Origin: Pegoplata infirma
Lineage: Eukaryota > Arthropoda > Insecta > Diptera > Anthomyiidae
Direction: 5' to 3'
Assembly (NCBI GenBank): GCA_963921195.1
Contig: OY992536.1
Location: 109,766,778-109,830,777, forward strand
DNA: 64,000 bases
The notes under the pieces are model-generated. The model saw nothing but the letters and a program-made list of their open reading frames with translations, ran no database searches and had not been told where the DNA came from. This document shows, in pieces, positions 21,189-32,401 of this stretch. Numbering within the stretch: position 1 is the stretch's first letter; the number at the start of each line of letters is the position of its first letter. Made by a program: the position numbers and the translations under genes.

Positions 21189-22636
21189 CACTCAGAGAAA
21201 AAGTTTTATTATATTTATGAAAAGTGTCATAAATATAATGAAATTCTTCATTACAGTTCGTGTAATACAATAGTTTCATAAATACTATGAAACAGTTTCG
21301 TAATTGAAGGAAGAAAATTAAATTAGCTTTTATTAAACTCTCTTTAAATATTATAAAATGTTTCATAATTAATATGAAATATTTTATAAAAACTATGACA
21401 CACTTCATAGATTTTATCTTTCTTAAATTTTTTTATTTTTCTTAATATTTAAATTTCATTATAATTATAAAACAGTTATATTGGACGAACTTAAATGAAA
21501 AGTTTCATTATATTTATGAAAAAGTTTCATAGTGTTTATAAAATGTTTCATTAAATTTATAAAAAAGTTGCATAGTGTTTATAAAATGTTTCATTAATTT
21601 AAGAAATAGTTTATGAAATTAACATTGGGTGTACCCATAGCTGTATTATTGATTTTTTTTATTTGGATTTTTTGGAAATAAATAAAATACTTTGATATTT
21701 TAGTTGGCTATCAAAAAATAAAATGTTTTGTTATTTTATTTATTTTGGTTTGAATAAAATAAAATTTTATTTTATTCAAATTCATAAAAATGAAATAATA
21801 TTTCTTTCCAAAAAAATCAAATAATTTTTTCTGATTGCTTATTCAAACAAACAAAATAGATTTTTTCAAAATAATCAACAAAAATTTGTGATTTTTTTTG
21901 GTTATTCACAAAAATTCAAATGAATAACGTATTATTTAAACAAAAAAAAGAAATATTCTTGAAAATTTTGTGTTTGAAAAATAATTTTGTTTTTATTTAT
22001 TTTGCATTTTATTATACAGTAAAACACACAATTATTCTTACAAACCACTATTGTTTTATTGTTAGCTTGTTATTAAAGGTTTTCTTTACTAAAACATTAG
22101 GCTTGTTTTTTTTTAGACCGGATTAAGATTGGGATTTACTTTATTTATTGTAAAAATGTGTCAAATCAAGTCCAGAATTTTTTTTTATATTTTTTTTTTC
22201 TAAATCTACATACAATTAGTAAATACATATAAACAGGTAAGAAACTAAGCGGTGTCCATAATGTAAAATGGTATAAATAAATCCAATTTAATCCTAGGAT
22301 TTAACTAAATTTAGTTTTTATACTTCAAATTTTTACCTCAGCTTAATTATGTTTTTATTTTATTATTGATAATAGGATGTAGATTCAGAAAAAAAATTAA
22401 AAAAAAATTGTTTGGCCAGATTTGAACCTTTTTAAAGTAAAATAAAGTTATTCCAATATTGATTTAATGCAAAAAACAAGGCTATTAATTAGAATATTTT
22501 TTTAATTTTTTCGCAAGTTGATTTTTAATGTTTAAAAAATACTGTTAAAACGTTTTGCTATTGAAAATACACTACTTGAATAAACTTTTCGATATTTTTT
22601 TAAAACAATAGACAGTCCTGAAAGGATGTATATTTA

Positions 22637-22790
22637 CTAGGGTGATTAGACCGGTTTTTCGAAACCGGTTTAAACCGGTTTTATGTGGCTTGCAACTTCC
22701 AAATTTTTAAAATCTTAACTATTTGAAAACCGGTTAGACCGGTTGGTTTACTGTCGAACCCCGGTTTTTATAAATCAACCTTTAAAAGCA
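22637..22790. mobile_element. TAGGGTGATTAGACCGG end with AAACCGGTTT palindromes
   Basis: CTAGGGTGATTAGACCGG is followed by three or more copies of AAACCGGTTT. Related CGGTTTTT/AAAACCGGG motifs reappear at 23990-24075. The opposite terminus was not fixed. Confidence 0.4.
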
Positions 22791-23359
22791 GTTAAACTCG
22801 ATTTTTTTAGTGTAAAGGTGTTAAAAAAAATCCCAAATGAATGAATAACAAGTAAAAAAAATAATTTCGCCTTGGCGAATTGAGTACAAATCATTTCTGG
22901 ATGTGGCAAATCTTTACATATAAAAAAAAAATAAGCAAAAATTTTTAATGAACATTTTTTTCGACTATCAAAATTTTATTTTAAGTAATTTTTTAATGTT
23001 TGCTAGTTATTTTTTTTTTTTAATAAAGAATGTTTGCAGTAAAAAATATTCCATTGAAGTTTGAACATTTTTTAAATGTTTTTTATAAAATTTCAATTGT
23101 ATTTAAAAAATTTCGGTTTGTATTTCAAAATTTCCATTGGTTTTTTAAATTTTTCTTCTGTATTTCAAAAATTTCTATGCTTTTCAAAAATTCCTTTTGT
23201 TTTCAAAATTTTTCATTGATATTCCAAATTCTCTAAACGCTTTTAAGAAATTTTCATTTTTATATCAGAAATTTTCATTTGCATAACAATTTGTAGAAAT
23301 GAAAACCTCTAAAATACAATTGGTAATTTTTGAAACGTAAATGAATTTCCGAAACATAT

Positions 23360-23772
23360 GCTGTGTTTTTCAAAAAGTGGATTTATTTTCAGATTAATCT
23401 TATTTTGTTTAAAATAAATATTTAAGCATGCCAAAACAAATTTGGAATATTTTTTTTTTCTGTAAATCTGATAAATTAGCAATTATAATCCGAAAACATG
23501 ATAAAAAAATTTGGAAAATTAAAAAAGTTATAAATAAATCAAAATTAATCCAATTAAATTTTATCATTTAATAAGTCCAATTTGGATTAATTTTGATTTA
23601 TTTATAACTTTTTTCATTTTCCAAATTTTTTTATCATTTTTTCGGATTATAATTGCTAATTTATCGTAGATTACGGAAAAAATATTTCAAATTTGTTTTG
23701 GCACGTTAAAATATTTATTTTAAACTAAATAAGATTAATCCGAAAATAAATCCACTTATTGAAAAACATAGC
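23360..23772. repeat. Large hairpin, arms about 195 bases
   Basis: The left arm GCTGTGTTTTTCAAAAAGTG...AAAATTAATCCAA pairs with TTGGATTAATTTT...CACTTATTGAAAAACATAGC, with a loop of about 25 bases near 23557-23582. Mismatches are few. Weaker inverted similarity extends on each side (23040-23330 with 23775-23900). Confidence 0.85.
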
Positions 23773-24244
23773 AATAAATGAAAATTTTTGAAATACATAT
23801 AAATAAAATTGAACATTTCTAAAACGTATTTAAAAATTTCTGAAATATAATTGCAAATTTCTTAAATACAAATTGTATTTTCAGAAGTAATATTGGAAAT
23901 GGTGATATAAAGTACCATTTTTTTCGAAACACCGACAAATCTCTGCTTTATATTGGCCGTAATAAATATTTTTTGCCTTATTTTGCAAAAAACCGAAAAA
24001 ACGGGTTCATTCGGTTTTTTGTCAATTTAAAAAAACGCTGATTTTCGAACTATTCGAAAACCGGGTTTTAAAATTTCGTATGGGTCTTTAGATTAAAGAT
24101 ATCGTCACCCAAAACTTTGTTTTTTTATATGTAAGTGAATTAAGAAAAAAATTTGTATATAATAATTATCAGATATCATTCCATTTCGCAAGAACTTCTT
24201 CTGACATAGAAATATTTTATTTAATTTTGCATTTGTTCAGATGT

Positions 24245-24500
24245 TGAAATATGATCCGATTTGGCCCATTTTCGTACATAACCAGCCTCAGACCATAAGA
24301 CATATTTCTGACAAATTTCCGCAGTCTAGCTCTTTTAGTTAGGATTGCATCATGTCTTCCACAAACAAACGGACGGACATCTGTAGAATGTGTTACAATC
24401 TATCTCTAATCAATAACATATATTGTATAGTCTGTTAGATGGATATTACGATTCATTACACACGGAATGACAAAGTGAGTATAGTCCTTTTAAACCAACC
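24245..24500. mobile_element. Inverted fragment of the 18429-type mini-me-like repeat
   Basis: ACACGGAATGACAAAGTGAG, ACGGACGGACAT and CAGCCT.AGACCATAAGACATAT match the complement of 18520-18700. Confidence 0.5.
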
Positions 24501-25514
24501 TCTAAAAATCGCCTTTTTCAGATTTTTACACTTTTGTTAAAAAAATAAAAGTTTTTATATCTGCACTTGGAATTTCCTAAATTACAACTTAACTTTTCTG
24601 AATTTCAATGGACTTTATTAAATTACAATTTATAAGAACCTGACATCAAAACAAAACTGTGTTGTAAGAATATTTTTGTGTTTCTCTGTACGAAATAAAT
24701 GAAATAGATTTTTTTTCAAACACAAAATTTTCAAGAATATTTATTTTTTGTTGTTTGAATAATACGTTATTTATTTGATTTTTTGTGAATAACCAAAAAA
24801 AATCACAAATTTTTGTTGATTATTTTGAAAAATTATATTTTGTTTGTTTGAATAAAAAAAATCAGAAAAAATTATTCGATTTTTCGTTATTCAAATAAAA
24901 TCAAAATAAATATTATTCATTTTCAAATATTTAAATAATCTGTTATTTGATTATTTTTGAAAAAATATTGTTATTTATTCATTTCGTTATTTCAATCATA
25001 GCATACACCTATGGGTGTACCTAAATAAGGAATTTTAAATTTTAGGACAAGAGTTTATAAATTATATAAAACATTGCTAAGAACTAAATTGTTTAATTCC
25101 CGTAAATTTTTTTTGATGTTTTGAAGTATAAAATTTCGTTTAAAATGCTGTTAGAATAAAAACAATTAAAAATTTACTTAATTCCAAAAAAAATCGCGAA
25201 AAATTCCTGAACACAATTTTTTTTGGAAATTTTGGGTTGTGTTTCAAAGGGAGACATCCCTAAAACATTTCCTAACAAAGGAAGGATGTAATATTTATTA
25301 AATTCAAAATCTATTTTTCGCAGCCATTTTTAAATTGTGAAGATTTATGAATTTTTTTATGAATTCATAAAATTTTTTGAAATTCATTTCATAAATTTTT
25401 TTTACAAAACATTATTATATTTATGAAAGTTTCATAAATATAATGAATATTATTAAAAAAAAAAACATTCATGAAACCGTTACATAAATATAAAGGAGCA
25501 TTTTTCTTTGAGTG

Positions 25515-27159
25515 CATTTTCTTTTAAAATTCTTTTCACGGTGTATTTATAAGCCTGTCCCGAAAATATTTTTTTTTTATGAATATTACACAAACCATGC
25601 ATATTTAAGAGCCGATAATGTAAGAAATAATACAAAAATTAAGTTAATTATCTTTCAGCGCTTTATGTTCGCTGTCGTGGACCACGACTCTTGGTGTATT
25701 TAAAAAAATATTTTGTCTGTCCGAACTAAAAAAATTTTGAATTTAGTGTACATTACAACAAAAAGTCTTAAAATAAAACAGATGAGCAATAAGATAATGT
25801 ACAATTTTGTCAAAGATCCGAAAGCGATCCGGAGATATCGGTGAAAATGAAAAATTTAAGAGCATGATTTTTTTTGACGCAAATAGCAAAAAAAAAAAAC
25901 GCAAAAAATTTCTAAGTCTTTAAAACATTTTAAAACTTAAAAAAGAACTTGTCGACAATTTCAAAATTTGAAAAAGAGGAAAATTTACTTTATGTTTTGC
26001 CACCAACGATATGTTTGGTAAAGTTTGAAAAAGCAATTTTTTTGAAAAAAAAAAATCTAAACTTTTTAAAAAAATAAATTGATACATTTTGAGTAAATTT
26101 TTACTTGACACAATTAAAAAGTTACTTAAAAATATTGAAAAATTTTAAGTAAAATTTTAATTGTGTGAATTAATAATTTACTCAAATTTTTTATTAAGCA
26201 TTTATTAATTTTTTATTAAAAGTTTACTCAATACTATTAAATCGTTTACTGGTGCAAAATTAAGTAATTTTTTACTCAATAGTATTAAAAATTTACTCAA
26301 TTTTTTTTTTCTGTGTAGTCTTGACAAGATCGAAATACGATTCGGCTAGGTCTGCAAAATCCAAACCTATCGATATTATATAAAGTGTGACATCGATCTA
26401 GAATTTATGGGCCGAATGTTAAAATATAAGTTTCTGAGATAATTCAGAAGAGGGTAAGAAAACAAAGATTTTTTTTAATTTTAAAATAGTCACTTGCGCC
26501 CTGTACAAAAACGGTTAAAGTACACACAAAATGGCGACGTGCTCCATTTTGTAGCTAAAAGCGGTCCTGCAAAAATTATTTTATTATATAAATAAATTAA
26601 TTTTCTTACTATGTATTAATTTCAAGTTCACACAGTTTGTGTAAAATTTACAAAAAAAAAAAATCGGTGCAGGTTAGGTTATATATTTTAATATTTTTGT
26701 ATTATATGTATAATTTGCTTTCTTTTATTTTTTTAATATTTTTGTTGTTTTATTTTTTTTTTTTTATAATAAATATTTTTGCTTATATTTTTATTAAAGT
26801 CTTGTATAAAAAAAACTGGGATGCAATGATTTAATTTGATCGGGTTTATTTTGGCATGACATGTAACTAAATTTAAAATAATAATTGTCAATAATTATTT
26901 TTAATATTGCACAAAATGAAGTACTAATACTCAGATAGTTAAAGAACCCGGCAAGAATGCACTTCGCGGGCAACCGAAAACGTTTTTCTAGTAAAGCTCT
27001 GGTTTAAAAAATTTTTAAGATAGAACGGTTCTATTCCAAGACCCCGAAAACTACCATTCGAAGAAATATCTCATCTACAAACATAAATAGAATAGAAACT
27101 TTATATTCGAAGAAATTAGATCATTTATGAAGATTTTATGATGATTTTTTTTGTTCATA
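25515..27159. other. No gene seen; one TTTACTCAAT repeat block
   Basis: AT-rich. Positions 26090-26310 contain inverted TTTACTCAAT/ATTGAGTAAA-like motifs and ACAATTAAAAAGTTACTT, possibly a decayed MITE. Nothing else recognised. Confidence 0.4.
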
Positions 27160-27630
27160 TTACACCGTTCCACAGCCAATATTAATCATAAACAGGATGA
27201 TATATGTATGTCTGAATATGGAGATTAAATGGAATTAAACTGCATTTACAGTTTTTAATTTCGTGAAGGACTTTAAAGTTGCAAAGGATTAAATATTTGT
27301 ATTTGTCTTATAGTGTCACTAATTTTTCCATTTTTTATTTTGCCATATCAGGGAAAAGGATGTGAATAATGTCATTTCAAAATTTTATCAACATATTTTG
27401 TTTAAAATTTTAAATGATATAGAAGTCAAAATAATAAAATGGGAAAATCAGGGGAGATCAGCGGAGATTTACAAAAATCTCTATACTTTAACTTTGAAGT
27501 CCTTTTAAAAGGAAACAGGATCACGAAATGAAAAACTGTAAATACAGTTTCACTGCATTTCGTCTCTAGTTTCAAACGTCTATTATCCAGTTCGTGTTTA
27601 ACGATTTTTTCTATTTGTCGGACGGTGTTA
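27160..27630. mobile_element. MITE with TTACACCGTCCGACA ends (copy A)
   Basis: The left end is mutated (TTACACCGTTCCACA); the right end is TGTCGGACGGTGTTA. The interior shares CCAGTTCGTGTTTA, CTGCATTTACAGTTTTTAATTTCGTG and ATTTTGCCATATCAG blocks with 51646-52181, which lies in the opposite orientation. Confidence 0.75.
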
Positions 27631-27641
27631 TCATTATGCTA

Positions 27642-27710
27642 GTATACGGTGCGTATTATTAATAAAACATTGAATATTATACGTATATTAATAATACGCA
27701 CCCGTACACT
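27642..27710. mobile_element. 70-base hairpin MITE
   Basis: TATACGGTGCGTATTATTAA pairs with TTAATAATACGCACCCGTAC around a short loop. Confidence 0.65.
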
Positions 27711-28229
27711 ATAAAACTAATTAAGGTGTTATGATACTTGCTAGTTTTTGTATTTTTTATATTTTGGAGAACAGTGCAAATATATTTTCATAGGAAAACT
27801 GACCAAGTGTAAAGAGTATGACAATATCATGAAAAAAAACTTAAAACGTCAAAAAATATACGTGTGTTATCGATAATTTTGCAGTGACTGTCAAAATTAA
27901 TATAAAAATTTTCAACTTGAAATTGACATTTCCTGAATAAAATGTTAAGAGTGTTGCCAATTTTATTAGTTATTGCTCGAATGAAGCGGTTTTACATTTG
28001 TTTTGGGCGTTTTTTAGCTATTTTGGGTGAGTTATTTTGAAAATAAAAGTTGGCAATATTGTTTTTTTGTTTTGTTTTTATTTTCTTGTATTTCCTGTTC
28101 TTTCTCGCATTTGTTGTTTCATTCGATCAATCCTAAAAAAATCCAATACAGAAACTAGCAAGTATCATACCACCTTTAAAGAAGGAAAAAATAAACCAAA
28201 AATTTTCTTTAAAATAGTTTCTATTCGAA

Positions 28230-28340
28230 GTAGGGTTGGTAATACCGAATTCGGTATTACCGACTACTACCGATACCGTCGAAATTCGAGGCTATTTTGC
28301 ACATTCTAAATACCGAATTTTATTCAAATTCAATTTCGGT
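28230..28340. repeat. TAGGGTTGGTAATACCG hAT-type end
   Basis: TAGGGTTGGTAATACCGAAT is followed by GGTATTACCG inverted units and TACCGATACCG. Only one terminus is evident. Confidence 0.35.
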
Positions 28341-28669
28341 ATTGTATGTGTAATAATTTACAAATTTATATGCGAATTTATTGATTTGGAAAAATATTTT
28401 GTCCATATCGCTTTTAGGCTATCACAGCCTTGGAAATATATTTTTTTTCAAATGTAAACTAAATGTAATTTTTATGGACAGATACATGCTTAATTGGAAT
28501 CTAAAGAGCTGCATGATCTCTCTGAATTGTCGGATGTTAAAATATAATACCTTAAAAGTTTCAATTCGAAAAAGTCAATTGAAATTCGAAGATTCTATTT
28601 GTTATTAGAAGATTCCATTTGTTATTCGAAAACGTTAAAAAAGATCAATTTTAATTGATTGAAATGGAC

Positions 28670-28900
28670 AAAAATCAGACCAGGGGGGAAAAGTTTACAT
28701 TTTTTTTGCATATTTGTTAAACAATGTTAAACTTGACTCCTGAAGTTTGGCAAGAATATGCCTTATGGTCATAGGCTGGTTAAGTTTACGTTTTTTTTGC
28801 ATATTTGTTAAACAATTTAACCATTTTTGCGCCAATTTAATCATATGGTTCAGATGTGCCCCCAATACCTCCCACCAAAAAAACTTCATAATTAAATAAA
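28670..28900. repeat. Duplicated 35-base segment within a mini-me-like relic
   Basis: AAGTTTACrTTTTTTTTGCA and TATTTGTTAAACAAT occur at about 28690 and 28785. Between them lies CCTGAAGTTTGGCAAGAATATGCCTTATGG-like sequence also present at 18630-18680. Confidence 0.45.
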
Positions 28901-29239
28901 ATTTTTACGAAAGTTTGTAAAAAATAAATTTTAACAACGGCTGGATTATTCAATATACCGTTTAAAACAACTCTCCTATAAATTATACTTTTTTATAAAA
29001 ATTTTGACATAAGGCTCAGTTAGATCGAGCAACTAACTGGACATTAGGGCGGGTCGATGATATGCATATTTGCGAATCTCGTTAACTAATACTTAGCAAA
29101 AAGTCAGTGCGCATTTTCGAACTGATAACGAAAAAAATTACAAAAATTTTTTAGGAGGGTACTTTTAGTCCTCTACACGCGGTTTTAGTTCGCGGTTTTT
29201 GAAAAAAAAAAAATATTAAAAAAAAAAAATATATATATT

Positions 29240-30187
29240 AGAGTGTCCCTTATTTTGGAAATGTTGGAAATGTTGAGACGGTACCCCCTCATTTTTTTCC
29301 TTTTGACTAAAAAATAACTCAGGAAAAATGTTACGCCCCTACGACCACGCCTTCCCTACACCACGGGGCCTTAAAGAACAGGGCCTTAAAAATAATTTTT
29401 CCATACAAACCAAATTTTTTTTTTTTGATTTTTAATTCTTTTGTTATTAATTATAATATTACTTGATTAGCTTATTCACGACAAAAAATTTGATTTTGGT
29501 GGGATGAGGCTTTCAGTTCTAAAAAATTTTTCGAAAAAAAAAAAATTTAGAGCTTTTGGGGTCCTACAGTAAAAATTTTTTAAAATTTTTTTTTTTTTAG
29601 TTTTGACAAGCAACGGTTTTAGTTGTAATGTTGCTTTTAATGGTATGTATTCATAAAAAAATATTATTCATATCTGTGACATCTTGATCGTGTATCGAAA
29701 AACATCAAAAATGCATTTTTTACCCTTTTTTAGATCACGATAAAGATGTCACAGATAGGAATAATATTTTTTTATAAAAATATATCGTTAAAAGCAACAA
29801 TTCAACTAAAACGGTTGCTTGTCAAAACTAAAAAAAAATATTTTTTAAAAAATTTTTACTGTAGGACCCCAAAAGCTCTAAATTTTTTTTTTCGAAAAAT
29901 TTTTTAGAACTGAAAGCCTCATCCCATCAAAATCAAATTTTTTGTCGTGAATAAGCTAATCAAGTAATATTATAATTAATAACAAAAAAATTAAAAATAA
30001 AAAAAAAATTTTTTTGCTTTGTGTGGAAAAATGATTTTTAAGGCCCCGCTCTTTACGGCCCCGTCGCGTAGGGAAGGCGTGGTCGTAGGGGCGTAAAATT
30101 TTTCCTGAGTTATTTTTTAGTCAAAAGGAAAAAAATGAGGGGGTACCGTCTCAACATTTCCAACATTTCCAAAATAAGGGACACTCT
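29240..30187. mobile_element. Nested hairpin transposon, arms about 430-450 bases
   Basis: AGAGTGTCCCTTATTTTGGA at the left pairs with TCCAAAATAAGGGACACTCT at the right, and pairing continues through GACCACGCCTTCCCTA, AATTTGATTTTGGTGGGATG and ATCTGTGACATCTT to a loop near 29690-29740. The flanks on both sides read AATATATATATT (29228-29239, 30188-30199), so the target was TA-rich. No coding capacity. Confidence 0.85.
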
Positions 30188-30199
30188 AATATATATATT

Positions 30200-30870
30200 A
30201 AAATTTTTTTAAAATAAAGCGTATTAATAAAAAAATTCCAAAAAAAAATTTAGCTTATCAATTTTGGTCCATGGAAGCATTTCAAAAACCAGAAAAGTTA
30301 GATTTTTTATATAAAAAAAATATATTTTATTTCAAAATTGCACTCAAATGGTGAATAAGGCCGTTTTAAGTACAGGAAAAATAAAAAATTGGCGGGTATT
30401 TATCGCGAAGTGCAAAAAATTAGCAATTTGAAAAAAATATCAAAATGGGTATCAAAAATTTGGTAAAATAAAGCGCATTAAGAAAATAAAAAAAGGTACT
30501 TTACAGATTTTTAAAATGCATCCATGGGACATACCGATCTGCTTACATATTTTTTGATATTATTTTCTTAATACGCTTTATTTTACCACATTTTCGATAC
30601 CCATTTTGATTTTTTTTTTGCAAATTGCAAATTTTTGGCTCTTCGCGGATAGCGATAAATACTCGCCAATTTTTTATTTTTATTTTTCCTGTATTTAAAT
30701 TGGTCTTATGCACCATTTGAGTGCCACTTTGAAACAAAATATTTTTTTTTTTATATAAAAAGTTTAACTTTTCTGGTTTTTGAAATGCTTCCATGGACCA
30801 AAATTGATCAGCTAAAATTTTTTTGATTTTTTTCTTAATACGCTCTATTTTAAATTTTTTTTTAAATATT
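30200..30870. repeat. Central hairpin of the 29046 element
   Basis: GGTCCATGGAAGCATTTCAA (about 30270) pairs with TTGAAATGCTTCCATGGACC-like sequence (about 30780), and AAAATAAAGCGTATTAA with TTAATACGCTCTATTTT. The loop is about 30495-30545. Apparent ORFs in it are accidental. Confidence 0.8.
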
Positions 30871-30958
30871 TAAAAAAAAATATTTTTTTTCCAAAAAAAT
30901 ATTTTTTTCCAAACTAAAACCGCGTGTAGAGGACTAAAAGTATTTATTTATTTTTTTT

Positions 30959-32142
<1,184 letters not shown>

Positions 32143-32401
32143 GTAAAAAATTGCATTATAAGAACCTTAAGAAGTAAATTCTTTTATGGTTCAAAGGGTA
32201 TCACATAATGAATGTCATAATATAAAAATTTGAAAATAGTATTTTAAAAAAAATAATAATTTAAATATAAGAACTTAAGATTATGTCATGTATTCTAAAC
32301 ATATATAGTAGTAGTTATAAAAAAAGATATATATGTGGCTATCTAGTTTGTATAGATGAAAAGAATAGGCTAAGAATAAAGAAGGTAAAGAGGAGTAGTA
32401 G

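Larger units (their letters stand above)
21626..25022. mobile_element. Foldback-like element with GGGTGTACCCATAG ends
   Basis: GGTGTACCCATAGCTGTAT at the left pairs with ATACACCTATGGGTGTACC at the right. Arms of about 330 bases (21640-21990 and 24700-25005) are inverted copies rich in AATAAAATAA/TTATTTTATT and AATCACAAATTTTTGTTGAT. The centre holds the AAACCGG block and a large hairpin. Confidence 0.6.
21189..25514. mobile_element. CACTCAGAGAAAA MITE split by a 3.4-kb nested element
   Basis: Left end CACTCAGAGAAAAAGTTTTA, right end CATTTTTCTTTGAGTG. Both arms carry many TTCATAAATATAATGAA and TTTATGAAA(C/A) units (21205-21620 and 25380-25500). The interruption lies between 21626 and 25022. 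Confidence 0.65.

Noticed and set aside
30543..30794. 83-codon minus-strand frame
   Set aside because: It lies in the right arm of the central hairpin; the paired left arm does not keep it open.
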